A stretch of DNA of 64,000 bases from Catenaria anguillulae PL171 (lineage: Eukaryota; Blastocladiomycota; Blastocladiomycetes; Blastocladiales; Catenariaceae). The notes under the pieces were generated by a model that worked only from the letters and a program-made list of their open reading frames with translations, was not told the origin of the DNA and did no database searches. Numbering within the stretch: position 1 is the first letter of the stretch; each line of letters opens with the position of its first letter. Below are positions 42,339-54,525 of the stretch, in pieces. The DNA lies in assembly GCA_002102555.1 (NCBI GenBank), contig MCFL01000124.1, forward strand, positions 1 to 64,000. The letters run 5' to 3'. A program made the position numbers and the translations under genes.

Positions 42339-44068
42339 TCACTCCCGGCCTTCCCTCGTGAATCGCACGCTTGTCCAACACACCTGCCCAATCATGGCCT
42401 GATGCACTCGGCCACGTGTTGAGCATGAGCACCGTGGACGCATCTGGGATCGGGAAGCCGGCGGGGGACGTGCCGGGAGAGGCACGTCGGTGAATGATGC
42501 GGATGATGACGACAAAGTCGGCAGCGACGACGCTGACGAGTGATGCAGTACAGAGCCAACAATCTTGCCCAGAATCCCGTGCTTCTTCAGCTTCCTGTCA
42601 TGCTTGCCGCCGCCACCTTGCTCCTCAGTGTGTTTGACCACCCTGGCCACCGGCCGTCCATCCACCACCCACACGATCCCGACCCCGGGCCGCCACACCA
42701 ATCCATACGTGTGCATTGCACTCGTCGCATTCCATCCAGGAACCAACCTCCTTGGCCATCCGGATCCGGCCGGTCCACCGCTTGGCGGCTGCTTTGCGCC
42801 ATGCGCGAACCAGTTGATTTGCGGCTTGCGCGGCTGGTTGCCTGTGACTTCAACAATGTCGATTTCTTGCTCGGTCGGGTCAGAGTAGAGAAATGCGGCC
42901 GAGACAAGGCCAGGTTGCGAGGCGGCACGGAGCGACGTTTGCATGTGGTAGATGAGGGAGGGGTGGGTGGGAGTATTGGTGAGTGAGAATGGGCAGCGGA
43001 GTTCGGCGGCCAGGTAGGGTTTGGATGAGGATGATGGGTTGGGGGTCACGGTCAGTTTCGTCGTACAGGAACACGGTGTGGAATCGGCGTAATGGTGAGT
43101 GTGGGTATCGGGAATCAGATGAGCATTATCGGGTGGAACTGGGCCAAGTTGCTGCCAAACGAGTGCGTCGCGCGAGTCCATTGCTGCCAGTCGTGGGCCG
43201 TATTGGATGCGTGACGAAGCTGCAGGGTGGTGGGAACGGGTGGGAGATGAAGCGATGTGCGGATCAGGGCCGTCATGGAGTCGGTCCATTGGCAAGTAGC
43301 CCGTGTGTCGGTCGTACACAATGAAAAATCGCTGAGCCCGTGGCACCCGTCGGTGTCTTGCCACGTCTCAATGTCGGGCAGCAGCATGAGTTGACGCAGG
43401 TTTGACGACGGCGCATCAGGTGAGCGCCAGATGGGAGAGGCAAAGTGCGAGAGTCCCGCTACGACAAGGGCAGACGAGGGTGAAGCGGGATCATGTGGCG
43501 CCCAATGAAAATCGAGCGAAACAGTGGACCTCGGAAACACTTGGGTCGGCTCGCCCGACTCGTAATCCAGCAAGCACGCCGGGTCCGCTGGATGCATGGG
43601 TCGAACTCGGGTGTAAAACTGAGCCGCGGGCAAAGGATGGCAATGGCCGCCTTGGCCGAGTGATCCCCAAGACCAAGTGCGGTCAGGATATCCATGGACG
43701 GCAGTCACACCGCCTACAAGCACCCGGGTTCCACCATGATTGGCCAAATGTGTGACAGGTGCAAGCACGAGCGAGAGCCGCGCAAACGCCAAGTCGCGTG
43801 GGATTGAGCTGGGCAGCCACTCGTTGGTAGGGTGCGGCGCGATCGTGTATCCTTGTGCCCAGTCCACTTGGTGCGCACCGGGAATGGCGGCGAGCAATTC
43901 CGTCAGGTTGGGCGGACATGATGACTCGTTGAGCACGCGGGAGCTGTCGGCCGACATGATTTGAAAGCGAGTGCCAATGACCAACGAGCCGCCAGTGTCA
44001 TGTCTTCCTTGGTGCTGGCGTTGCTGTAGGTGAGGTCGCGGCGGGAGTGATGGAGCGGAATGCATCAT
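42339..44068 (-). CDS. GH16-family glycoside hydrolase (beta-glucan active type) with extra N-terminal block
   Basis: Two long reading blocks. 44068..~43115 encodes an unrecognised globular region (NESSCPPNLTELLAAIPGAH; DFHWAPHDP; SLCTTDTRATCQWTD). ~43060..42339 encodes a GH16 fold: LRAASQPGLVSAAFLYS, then the catalytic EIDIVE (ExDxxE) in EQEIDIVEVTG, then HTYGLVWRPGVGIVWVVDG. GH16 enzymes cut or transfer beta-1,3/1,4-glucan in fungal walls. The two blocks are in different frames and I could not fix the intron or frame change between 43115 and ~43050. No clear signal peptide is seen, so either the start is upstream or the first block is not part of the gene. The GH16 domain is the confident part. 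Confidence 0.7.
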
Positions 44069-44481
44069 GTGTCGCTATCACTGCAAGGGTAGAAAGGAAT
44101 GCATCGAGTCGCAAAAATCGTGGTGGCACGGACCCAATACCGTCTCATGTTCGGCGTCGGCGAACGCGGCCTGCAATCATATACCGGCCCCATTGGCACT
44201 AAAGCGGTGAACGGTCAAGTCAAGCTCATGGCCCGGACACTCGTTCACACCATCCTTGCCACCACAATTCACAATTTGTACTGACGACCGTGACGGTGAT
44301 GAGACACCGCAAAGCAAGCAAAGCATACGAATGGAGGGAAAATGATCGAGTGCCATTGACCAGCGAGTCCTGTGGGCCAGCGCGCCGAGGGCGCCGCAAG
44401 TCGCTATAACTACCTCGTGCTGTATGAAAAACGGAAAACTACAAGGAAACCTGCTCTCGTCCCATGGCGCCAACTTGACCC

Positions 44482-45165
44482 TTACTTCTTACCCGTCCCC
44501 TTCTTGCCACCCTTCTTTGCGCTTGCCGCCGCCTCCTTTGCGGCCTTTGCCTCGCTCGCATCCAAAAGCTTCTTTGCCTCGGTCTTGACCAACTCGTCCA
44601 CGACGCCCCACTTGACCAACTGCGGGTTCTCTCGCAAAAAGTAGAGCTTGTTGCGGTTAAAGCTGGCATTGGGCTTGAGCACCTTGATTGCCGTGATCAT
44701 GGGCGAGTACACCTTGTAGGTTTGTTCAACGCCCGTCTTGAGCACATAGTTGCGCAGCGTCACGCTCGTGTCAATGCCCTTGTGGCGCACGCTGATGACG
44801 ACGCCCGCAAACGTCACGGGCTTGCCCTTGGTCATGGACGTCAGCGACGTGATTTGCACAATGGCGCCCGCACGGATCCGGTTCTTGTTGGCCTTGTCAA
44901 ACAGGGCCGCTCGGCCGTCCGTGTTGTAGTGGGCAACGTTGGCTTGGTCTTGCTGGATGCGGACCAGGGTCGACATGGCGGCCGGCCGGGGCCGGGAGGA
45001 AAGCAAACTGCTGGTGGGTGAGGATGTTGGCAGTGTGTTGGGAATGGACCCAGAAACAGAAGCAGCCGAAAGGCGGGCCGTCAAGGGCGCCGAGGCTGGC
45101 CGGGTGGTGCGGCCGGCAGTGGTGGCAGCGGCGGCGGATACCGGGCGGCAGAATGACCGGAACAT
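44482..45165 (-). CDS. mitochondrial ribosomal protein bL19m
   Basis: 227 residues from the ATG at 45165 (MFRSFCRP). A ~65-residue Ala/Ser/Arg-rich N-terminus suits a mitochondrial presequence. The L19 core follows: NRIRAGAIVQITSL, FAGVVISVRHKGIDTSVTLR, YSPMITAIKVL and NKLYFLRENP, matching bacterial L19 (RIRxGD, GVVIxxRxxG, YSPxIxxIxV, LYYLR). The tail is Lys/Ala-rich, as in many mitoribosomal proteins. Upstream in-frame ATGs exist at 45234, 45192 and 45180. The protein sits at the subunit interface of the large mitoribosomal subunit. Confidence 0.88.
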   Translation of the reverse strand: MFRSFCRPVSAAAATTAGRTTRPASAPLTARLSAASVSGSIPNTLPTSSPTSSLLSSRPRPAAMSTLVRIQQDQANVAHYNTDGRAALFDKANKNRIRAGAIVQITSLTSMTKGKPVTFAGVVISVRHKGIDTSVTLRNYVLKTGVEQTYKVYSPMITAIKVLKPNASFNRNKLYFLRENPQLVKWGVVDELVKTEAKKLLDASEAKAAKEAAASAKKGGKKGTGKK

Positions 45166-46331
45166 GTTGCAGAGTGTCATTGAAGTCTTCATTGAGCGCT
45201 GCTTCCCGGTGGATTGCGTTTTACATTTCTGCATGCCACAGCCAGCCTTGTCTGTATGTCTCGATGGCAGTGGATCGGAGGGCCGCTTGGCCTTTCTAGC
45301 GGGCCTTCGATCGATCCAGCCTCGGAGCTATCGAGCTGACGCTGACGCGTTGGTCCACATATTCGCACACACATCCCCCAGACACCAGGCAAGAGCCAAT
45401 TATGACCATGACGGGAACTCTCAAGTCGATACAAGCAACATGTGTATTGAATCTCAGAAGTAACAGTAAGGGATCAGATAGATTGGCTGCGAGTGCGAGG
45501 GTAACGACAAGAGTGGGCGAATGGTAGACAAAAGCAGCGAATCGGTGAGGGAAAAGAAATGAGAGTTGGGGAAAGAGTCTGAAGCCGGCATTGAGCAATA
45601 CAGCATCACAATGCAACGAATCAGCCAAGTCTTTGTCACAGATCGGGTCCACAGTGTCCTCACACAATGAATAACTCAATTGCCCATTCGGGATCCCTGG
45701 CAATGATACAGCAAAGGCGTTTGAAAGCCCTACTGACATTTCTCCCCGAGTAATCAATAATGACTCCTCGGACTGTTATTCATTGGTAGACGGGTGCGGG
45801 ATCGGTTAGGACATGGCTGAGTCTACTGCATCATGTCATCCAGATTGCTCGCTGCTGATGTGGATTCCTAAAACGGTGGTGGAGCGTCTGGAGGCAAAAG
45901 ATTTGCGCTGAGAGGCATCCCTTATGCGTACCTTTTCATATGGGTGGTAAGGGCTGTATTATTTTTTGTTATGAAAGAGTTCAATTCAATCGACCTGTAA
46001 TCAGCCAATGCAATGACGATGGGAGCATTTTCGCACACCGAAATGTGACAGCGCAACAACAAGCGACGCGTCACCCTCACTGCCTTTCTGTCATTCAGCT
46101 GGTCGACAACGTCGATTGACCTCAATATCATGTATTCCTAAGCCCCATACAACCCCACAAATGCGCAATTACACTCGCTGAAACTTTTTTCTCCGGGATT
46201 TGCTGTCATCTGCCCCCATCCTACTTCAACTTCGACCCTTTTGCCGGTTCCCATTGACGAAACAAGGCAAGCAGTAAGCGTCGAATCGCAACTGTCGTCA
46301 CCCTCTTGCGCAAAACAATCGTCTATCCGCT
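45166..46331. other. intergenic region
   Basis: 1.2 kb between divergent genes (bL19m on minus, unknown on plus). No supported gene; promoters of both must lie here. Confidence 0.5.
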
Positions 46332-47318
46332 ATGTCGCTGCCAAGCCTTCAATGCAAGCCTGATGCCACGCTGGCGACGGACGGCGGCATCGAAACCAGG
46401 CCCCTGACGGTGAGTTGTTGTCCGTCTCTGTACCATGTCAAACCGGTAGGAGCTAACCCTTGACGAGCCGTGAAAACTCGAAAGGAAGCGCCTTTCGACC
46501 CACTCATCCTGCTCAACGTTACTCTCGCCATCCGCCGCGCCATTGTATCGACACAAGTGCGCGATATTAAGGCCCTTGTTGCCAATTTTGTCGGCACAAA
46601 CGCCCATGAGGAAACCGTACAAGACACCCCGTCCTCAAACAGCCAAACCGCGTGTGCTGCATTCCTCGATGTCGCCCTCGATGCGTTCTTTGGGTTGGAC
46701 GGCGGATTCAACATTCCCGATCTGCTGTCGCCCGTGTTTGCGGCATATGTCCAAGAGGTTGCAGAGACTCTTTTTGTTGATGGCGCCGCCGAGCGGGACT
46801 TTGTGATTGCTACCGCCTCAAGTCCATCGGGCAAGTTTGCAAATGATTTCGAGATGAGGCTCATGTCACATGGCTCCGTCATCGCTGCTATGTTTGTACA
46901 AGAGGATCCTGCTGAAAAGCTGGCCGAGGTGGCTCGATACACAGCACAAAGTATCAAAATGCAAGCACTGGGCCGAGCCATTCGCTTCGATCCCTTCATT
47001 GCTGTCCCGTTCGTCGGCACGACCAATGGCCAGTTGACCGTGGCATGGTCCGCGCCACAGAGTGCCGGATACACGTTTTACACCCGTCGCCGTCAATCCC
47101 GCAACCACGCCATGGTCTCCAGCATCACAACCAAGACGCATTCTGGCGTCCAATCGCCTCCTCTTCAACTCCAAGTTCACGAAAAGCGGCCACGCGTCGC
47201 CGACTATGCACTTGCTCAAGAAGCTGAAACGACCACCGCCTATTTGAAAGCGAGTGTTCATTGGAGCCAGCGCGGCAGCGCAGGAGATTGCGTGACTCGC
47301 GGCCGGTGGAATCCATGA
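46332..47318 (+). CDS. unrecognised protein, 303 residues
   Basis: Exons 46332..46409 and 46485..47318 join in phase. The intron is 75 nt with donor gtgagt, a gctaac branch-like motif and acceptor cgaaag. The N-terminal two thirds is well-formed alpha-helical sequence (PLILLNVTLAIRRAIVSTQV; FLDVALDAFFGLDGGFNIPDLL; YVQEVAETLFVDGAAERDFV; GRAIRFDPFIAVPFVGTTNG), with no signal peptide or clear membrane span. The last ~80 residues are basic and low in structure. I do not recognise the family. A decayed or missing last intron cannot be excluded. Confidence 0.6.
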
Positions 47319-48700
47319 GCTGCGACGACGGCTACGATGGCGACTTAGATGATTGCCTTGTTGGTGCACTATGAAGAATGCGATGAGGCGGAGAGGGGCG
47401 GGGTTGGAATCTTGGAAGTGGAAGGAGTATACATAGGAGGTATGAGGAACATGATGCTCAATGTTTGAGCATTCGACTCTGCACATTCATTTATTCTACA
47501 AGTACTTTGGTGTGGGAACGGTGTCGCAGTCAGTCGCCCATACGCGTGTCGCGAATCACTCTGTTCCCGAGAGCGTGACAGAAGGCAGAACTCCTCTGCT
47601 GAAGGACACCATATACGACTCAGGGCAGTATGCGAGCCTGCCAGGGCGCATGTCACCCCTTCACTCCATGCATTCATTGACTCCATGGTCAATTCAAAGC
47701 AACGGACAGATCTGTCCGTTATTGTCTCGGTTCGAGCTGACTATCCAACTCTTCGCTGCGGACCAGTTCATCGAGCATGGCGATCATCAGCTGATCACAG
47801 GCGGAGGACAATACAGGCGGAGGACAATACTCGGTACTTTAGCGGGACTGCGTGGCTGTACCATCTTCAAACACATGTTCTCTAACTTGCCCCAGCTCTG
47901 TGAGTGAGGCGCGGAGGCCAAAACCAAAACACTGTACAACACGACGGAGCATACCCGGTTACTCTCACGAACGTGTCCTGTGCCATCGGAGACGGCAAAC
48001 GGGTTCCAGAAACTGGTTTCGCTTTGCTATTTTCTGATGGCTACCCCGCAGTCTGTTACCCATGCAAACAATGTTGGTGTGTGTCCCTACTCCGACGGAC
48101 CTTTGAGACTCGCTACGACAATCTTACTTCAACGAAACTATGGTAAGTCCGGACCACGATTTTTATTCCGCACTTCAGCACAGTCTCACCACTGTTCGCG
48201 CCGGCTTGCCGTGATGTAGCCTCGGCACGAGGTCCGTGGAGCGCCCCATTCGCAGCCGCCATCGTTTTCGTTCGATCTGTACCTATATTTCTTTTCAATG
48301 TCACGATGGCTGTTTGCCTGACTTTGATTGCCCGGCAAGTCCAGCTCATTCGCCAAGTCGCTTCGCTCGGCAAGCTGCATCTCAGGGGAATCGAGTGCAT
48401 TGCACGCACTTGAGCAATTTCCCGTCAGTGCATACCACTCACTCGTTGGCGACATGAACATCCCGAGCATGTCATTGGTCGAGTTTGCCGAGTGCTTCCT
48501 GCCGACCTGCTCAAGAATCAATCCGCCACCGAGGTCGAGTTTGCAAGGGCCACCTCGCGACTTGCTCGGACGTCTGTCACTTCACCTCCACGAAGTCAGC
48601 TAGTTGTGTTTTCGTTAAGCTGAGACGTGGTTGAGTCACCTTACTTGAATACAACAATCCATTTTAGACTGAGCCTACTCTGATATTACCAAAGTTTACG
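47319..48700. other. intergenic region
   Basis: 1.4 kb between convergent genes. Short open frames on both strands lack coding character. The tandem words aggcggaggacaatac (47801 and 47816) are a small duplication. Confidence 0.45.
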
Positions 48701-49801
48701 CTAACTCCGCGTCCAGCGCATGTGATTCATCTTCTTCACCACAAACCCGCCCTCTACCAATTCGCCTTGCACTTCCACATCGGCCGCTCCAAGTTGCCCC
48801 TCGTCCAGTGCATGCCACTTGCCCAATCCCGCCATACGCCTCCTTTTCCTCCTTCTCGCTAATCCCGTGACGACTGCAACGGCGACCGCAACAGCGGCAA
48901 TGAATCCGCCGCCAATCCACGCGGCATCGCGAGGCGACATGACTTTTCCGTCGTCCGACATCGATGACGACGTGGACGTGGTGACAACTTTTTCATTCGG
49001 ATCGCGGACAATTGGCCGAAGCGGTGGGGCGTGGACGAGAAACTGAAGTGCACGAAGAGGACCACCACTGCTGCCAGGCTCGCGCACAAATTGAACGCCA
49101 AGGATGCTGAGGCCAACAGGGTCCATGTCGCCCCTGAGGGACCACACGGCAGCTGGCGAGACCGCTGGGGCAGGGGACGGTTGCGAACGAACGGTGCTGT
49201 TGCCGATGGTGATGGCGGAAATGGTGAAGTTGGGACTGTACCAGACGAAGAGATCCGGAGAAGGTTCGACGGCCGTGGCGGTGGCGGATTGGCTTCGATT
49301 TGTGGGTGGTTGCAGATCGAGAATCAGAGGCCGCTTCACCGCACGATCACGATCATAGCTTCCTTCATCTGCTGGCCAAAAGTCGACCCGATCGTAGACG
49401 ACAATTCGACTGGAAGAAGGTAACCGCCTTGTGCGGCGAGACCCTGACGACCTTGAGCTGCCGGCGTCCGACTGCGCCGGTTGGGGACTGGTCGGAACAG
49501 CGGCGCCGGTGTTTTGGGGCGGCATGGCAACACACTCAAGCATGATGTCGGCGATTCCGTCGGGGAACGGCAGAGGTGACGAGATGTCAGGACGGCCTAC
49601 GACCCCTGCGCTTGTCGGGCTGTCTGATTCGGAAACGCTGGCGGCGGGAGTCAACTCGGGCCCTGATCCGAGAAAGGGTAAGATGGCCATGCGTTTTGCA
49701 AAGTGCAACGTCGGGCAAGCAAGCTTGGAGATCTTGACATTGTCTCGTGCAATAACTCGAGGTTTCCGAACGACGGCGAGTGGATTACGTGGGTCATCTT
49801 G
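48701..49801 (-). CDS. single-pass membrane protein, 5' end not found
   Basis: The visible exon begins after an acceptor (ccgttag, just above 49801) and runs to 48701, about 366 residues. It starts QDDPRNPLAVVRKPRVIARD, continues through a Ser/Pro-rich region and a beta-like domain (LFVWYSPNFTISAITIGNST; GLSILGVQFVREPG), and then has one membrane span (AAWIGGGFIAAVAVAVAVV). A strongly basic stop-transfer RRRKRRR and a ~50-residue acidic-then-basic cytosolic tail follow. The orientation suggests a type I surface protein. The first exon with start and signal peptide should lie in 49802..50100 but is not obvious. It resembles in layout, not in clear sequence, the kelch-like membrane protein at 55026..57406. 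Confidence 0.6.
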   Translation of the reverse strand, partial: QDDPRNPLAVVRKPRVIARDNVKISKLACPTLHFAKRMAILPFLGSGPELTPAASVSESDSPTSAGVVGRPDISSPLPFPDGIADIMLECVAMPPQNTGAAVPTSPQPAQSDAGSSRSSGSRRTRRLPSSSRIVVYDRVDFWPADEGSYDRDRAVKRPLILDLQPPTNRSQSATATAVEPSPDLFVWYSPNFTISAITIGNSTVRSQPSPAPAVSPAAVWSLRGDMDPVGLSILGVQFVREPGSSGGPLRALQFLVHAPPLRPIVRDPNEKVVTTSTSSSMSDDGKVMSPRDAAWIGGGFIAAVAVAVAVVTGLARRRKRRRMAGLGKWHALDEGQLGAADVEVQGELVEGGFVVKKMNHMRWTRS

Positions 49802-50732
49802 CTAACGGTTCGGGCATCCATAGTATACGGAGCAAGTGCTACACACATGTCATAAAGACGCCATTATCTCCGACTCTCTCTCGCGCCGGGAGGAGTCGAT
49901 AGTGTTTTGAGGTTGCGGAGCCCACGACTCGTCATGGCATGCCGCCAACGAGCTGCGCCATCGGCAACGATCGATGCGGGCAAATCGGCTTGTTACCGTG
50001 TGGCCTTCTTCGTTTTCATCATCGAAATTTAGCCTTGCCGGTCGTGAGACCAATCGGTGAGACAGGTGGCGTTGTAATTTGCAAACCAATCATGAGATGA
50101 CCCTGATCGATCGCATGCGCTCTTTCGGCTGCGCTGGATACTGACTGACAAAGCGGTAAGAGTGTTGTAAATAACATCATTCAAATGGCGACAATACTCA
50201 GTCCGACAACCCATCACCGTAAACACTTCACCGAAAGCGATGTGTCGCGGCAAGCGAAATCAAGTCGTGACTGCCCAGTTCACCAAGGTCTGCCCAAGTC
50301 AAGGCAAGCGGGTCGCTTGTTTCGGGTGCGATCTTCCCGTGTGGCCCGTCTTCATGCGGCAATGCCAGCAGGTCTTGCTTCGACATATCCCAACCATGTT
50401 CTCGAGGGGCGCTCGAGGCGCTCATAGGTGTGCCTTGCTGAATGACCTGCTTCTGCCCCGATTTCGCGCTTCCGTTCAACAAATGCGGACCATCCGAGCG
50501 CGACCTTTCCGTGGGTTGCTTCCAGCTGGCACTAGACACGGTGAGCGGAATCTTCGGCTGATTGCCTGTTGCAGAACTCAAGGTGCTGGCCGGCGAGGAT
50601 ACCGACAGTGATCCCGTGAGCGGCTTGGTGTACTGCTTCATGAGCTCCTCAATGCGAGCGATGGATTTTCCAAACCGTCAAGCGTGTCGTCGTTCACTGC
50701 AGGAGAAGATTTTGCTTCGGATGTTATGGTTG
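49802..50732. other. intergenic or unassigned region
   Basis: It should include the missing first exon of the preceding gene. On the minus strand 50641..50228 is open and Ser/Pro-rich (LSVSSPASTLSSATGNQPKI) and may be a last exon of the 50733..51405 gene; I could not find the junction. Confidence 0.4.
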
Positions 50733-51405
50733 TTATTGGCTTCGGATGCGTCGCAGATATGGTTGCCGGCGCCAAGTGCTCCGGTTTGCCCCTCTGCTCG
50801 TGGTCGACATTTGTTTGGCCCGTGGTTGGCTTTTGGGCGAAAGGTCTCCCGCAATTGCCGTGGACCGACAGCTGGATTGGCCCATGATTTCTGGATCCAT
50901 GATTGGAGGCGGCTGCTCTGGCGATCCTGCGCCTGCGGTCCACTTGGTTTGGGGATCTTGTTGTAACAGAGCAAGTTGCCGACGTGCTTCGTAAAGGACG
51001 TGGCTTTCGTACTTGGCCTGCATTCATATCGGTCGCTTGCAATGAGTAATACTCTCGACAGCAGCTTCCAAGCCAACGTCGATAATGCCGCACCCGTTGC
51101 TCCAACCAGGCTTGGCGAGAACTGGCGAGCGATGCCCTTGATTGGCGGGCAAACGTTGACAGCGCGTAGGCATCCCGTACAAGTTCTTGGTTGCGTTCTT
51201 TGCGCCAAGAGTCCATGACATGACTTGCGGGAGCTGGTTGATCCTGTTTGGAAAGTGCTGGACCGCGAGCACGAACATCCCCAGAACACAAATCCTTCAT
51301 ATCGTGTGTCTGCTGGTCAGCGGCCAGATAGAAATGCTTCGGGATTGGCGGGAAATTTAACTTGCTTGCTTGCTTGCGACAGTTCTTGAAGCGCAGGTCG
51401 ATCAT
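50733..51405 (-). CDS. hypothetical helical protein
   Basis: Exons 51405..51094 and 51017..50733 join in phase (donor gtgcgg, acceptor tgcag), giving 198 residues. The join produces one continuous charged helix: SWRKERNQELVRDAYALSTF, ASSRQAWLEQRAKYESHVLY, EARRQLALLQQDPQ. This is a likely coiled coil and supports the splice. A basic N-terminus (LRFKNCRKQASKL) and a disordered Arg/Ser/Thr tail flank it. Upstream or downstream exons are possible. Function unknown. Confidence 0.45.
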
Positions 51406-51890
51406 AATGAAACGTCCTTGTTGCTTGGGTGGAACTGCGGTGGTTGAATCGACGACCCTCGTGAATGGGAAATCGATCGTTGACGCGTCTGGTCATGGAC
51501 TTGCGGAGTTGGAGTTGGTGAAAACACAACAAAAGTGTGCCCAACGAAAGGTACAACAATTTCGAAAGGCTATCCCGACAGTGTCACCCAAATGACCTAA
51601 TGCATTCACATTCACAACCTACCGACCGAACTCGCTCCTCGTCTCTGTCTCCCTCCTGACGACGCGATTGACCTTGTCCGCACTCTAAATCGCTAGTTGC
51701 CTGCCGGCGCACACTGCAACATCAATCCATGAGCAGCGTACCTCCTGCGGAGGTTTAGGTAGGAAATCGGCTAATCCAGTCTCCCGGCGCGCAGGAGCTC
51801 TCCGTGGCGATCACTCTTCTCTCCATACCTTCACATCGTGGCCGCCAAATCTCTAAACAACGTCAGAATAGGGTTTGGTCGGCTGCCGAC
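51406..51890. other. intergenic region between divergent genes
   Basis: About 485 bases containing promoters for the minus-strand helical gene and the plus-strand AT-hook gene. An open minus frame (51559..51317) is of doubtful coding value. Confidence 0.45.
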
Positions 51891-54525
51891 ATGGATCCAC
51901 ATCAGAATTACCTTGGGCCATGGGACACTTTCAGCCAAGTTCCCGAGAAATCCTCAAACAATCAGCGAAACGATAGTCCCGCGGTCAATTCAGCCCATGC
52001 CAGCGCATTTGACATCAGGTTTCCGACGCATCATGATCCTATCCTTCCATTGCAGTCTTCTGCATCGCTTGGGCAATCCCAACAGCACCTTGCTCGAGAA
52101 CAATACATGAATCAACACGCGACATGGCTGTATCAACCAAATTCGGTTGGGAATGCTGCAGAGTCTCAACAGCCGTTAGCGTCATCGGACGTGTCAACCG
52201 TCCAAGTCACGGGGCAGCCAGACCCGTCTACACTTAACCGGCAACTCACGGCCTAGGTCAACTGCATCATCCAAGCAATGACCTCGATCTTGATTCCATC
52301 CTGTCCGGCCCCAGTGACGCGGCAAGCGAGTTGGGCACCTTGTCAAACTTCTACTCCAGCCCGCCACTTCCTAAAGAAGCCCAAGCGACGGCACCCCTTC
52401 TTCCACATGTTGGCGAGGATCCAACCAACCTCGGGCGGTCGGCGACCTGAAAGCAGTCCCGAACCCACCACCGCTTTCGCCGCTCGACATGCTCATTGCG
52501 CAGGAGCAAAATCTCGACTTTGCCGCAACCGGGTGCAAACTCAAAGTCAAGCTCAAACAAGAATCGCGCGATGATGGGTTTCTGCGCACGCTCGAGGCGG
52601 TGGCCAGGATCGTCCGCAACAAGCTGTACTTAGCGCGGGCAAGGAACATGGAATCTTACTTTCAAGGCCAGTACAAGGTCAGCCGTGCACAGGTGTACCG
52701 CTTGTTGGATTGCTGGGCAGTGATTCGGGTACGCAATTGTCTTTGGATCAAGCGAGGCGTTTCAACACTGACAACTGCGATTGATTTCACTCATCAGGGA
52801 TTGGAGGGCTTTGACGAGCTTCCACTCAAGCAGCGCATTTGTCGCATCATCAAGAAACTGGCCCCGGAAGCCGAGAAGCGTAGAATCTTGTGGAGGGCCG
52901 TGCTGGAAGAGTACTCGGTTACAAAAGGAGTGTCAAATCTCACGTCGGCAGATATTCGTAACAAGCACAACGAGTTAGCGAAAGCGGGCATATTTGCCGG
53001 CTTCAAGGACGTGCCGCAGTCGGCCACGGGTGAAGAAAAGAGGAAGCGAGAAAGGAAAGTCACGGAATCGGAGGAGGAGGAAGACGACATTGATCCGAAT
53101 GCAGGGTCAGTGGATCAAGAGAGCTCGGGAATGAGTGCAGCGGCGTCAGCCAGCTCGTGCTTCGACAGTCATCGCAAGGGATGTCAAGTTTGAAGATGGG
53201 ATCAGCAGCGATCGCAACGTTGACCAGTTCTCGACAGTGAGGGCACAGGTACCAATTACCAACACGGCTCGCGAGGAAGTGGGCGGCAGTTTGACAGCAA
53301 CGGTCGCAGGCGGACACACGGTCTTCGCCACGGATGGAGGCCATACTCAAGTGGTAGCTTTGCAGAATCAACCAAATGGGAACGACGACGAGCCTCGAGG
53401 GCCACCTGCTCGTAAACGGCAAAAGAACTCGACGACCACAGCCTCAAGCGCAATGTTCGCGGCATCCGCACCGCCCGCATGCGTGGGACCAAAAGCCAAA
53501 CGTGGTCGCAAGCCAAAATCTTCATCTACCCCGTCCACGCACCCATACGCGGCTCTTCTCCATTCAACGCCGCTCTCTATTGGACCCATGGCGGCATACG
53601 CTCCAGCGATTCGTCGCGAGGAGCCAGCACCTCCAACACCTGGACATTTGCTATCGTGGTTAAATCTGAACCAGTGGCCACTCGCGTTATGCCTCATGCA
53701 GTTCAAGCACAAACATCTCGTTTGCCGGGCAGATTCCCCAAGATCCACGCAAGAACCCCAAACCGGCTGCGTCCCGGCGACGTCAGCGCATGCTTCAGCC
53801 TCGCGGAGCGATGCGGTTCGTGACTTTATGCACGCCAAGTCATCCAAAACTGAGTCAGAGTCCCTGTCGCCAGTGGCTCTCAATTGCCATGGCCAAGAAC
53901 AGTCGGGATCGGAGCGAGCATCGTCGGTGGCGTCGTTGTCACCTTCCTCAATGCCCATGGGCCACACACGTTCCATCCAGACGACCTTTCGTCTGCAGGT
54001 CACAATTCAGACGACGACAAGCCGATGCATCGCAGCGCTACTCCGACTTCACACCCGAGCCCGAGTGGCCACGTTGATCAACTTCACTTCCAACAGCCTT
54101 CATCGCATGCCACCGATAATTCAGCCTTTCGGTCAAACGCTCCACTCGTTTCTCCTGCTTCTCTCCAGTTTATGCCGCCTGTGCTTGCGCACCCAGGCCC
54201 CTTTTACTCTATCAACGCCGCCAATCCGATGCAACTTCAATATCACCCCGCACTGCAAATCCAGCCATTCACATATCACCCGAGTCATCCAGCAGCGTTG
54301 TACATGCAGCGGTACCAATACTTTGCGCCTCCAATGGTTGCTGCTCATCGCCAGCTGTCGCCTCAAGCGCGACTTGTGAACCAGGCGGATCAAGTGGCAA
54401 TAGGATCACAGGGGCCAGCGCCGTCGGACGCAACATTTCTGCCGCAACCACAAGAGGCGAGCACGATTGCGTCGCCAACGAGACGGCCGCTTTGGACGCC
54501 GTACGGAGATCCGTGGTACGCTTGA
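51891..54525 (+). CDS. AT-hook protein with helical domain and Pro/Gln-rich tail
   Basis: The gene starts at ATG 51891 (MDPHQNYLGPWDTFSQ). Coding-like blocks follow in several frames joined by short introns. One intron is clear (52729..52797, gtacgc...atcag); others near 52190..52257, 52410..52455 and 53100..53170 are inferred. A compact helical domain spans the clear intron (MESYFQGQYKVSRAQVYRLL; GLEGFDELPLKQRICRIIKK; RILWRAVLEEYSVTKGVSNL). Later come an acidic/basic patch (KRKRERKVTESEEEEDD), an AT-hook (PKAKRGRKPKSS), and a long Ser/Pro/His/Gln-rich tail ending TPYGDPWYA. A nuclear DNA-associated or transcriptional role is likely. The frame of the middle exons is not certain. Confidence 0.55.

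Noticed and set aside
47461-47907. Plus-strand frame of 148 codons after the 303-residue gene
   Set aside because: Low coding quality and a short tandem duplication inside; no splice or domain support.
53060-53422. Minus-strand frame with three CxxC pairs (CDRC, CPHC, CDDC) resembling a zinc ribbon
   Set aside because: It is antisense to the plus-strand frame with an AT-hook and a longer continuous coding signal; the CxxC pairs are few and irregular. It deserves a look only if transcripts prove antisense.
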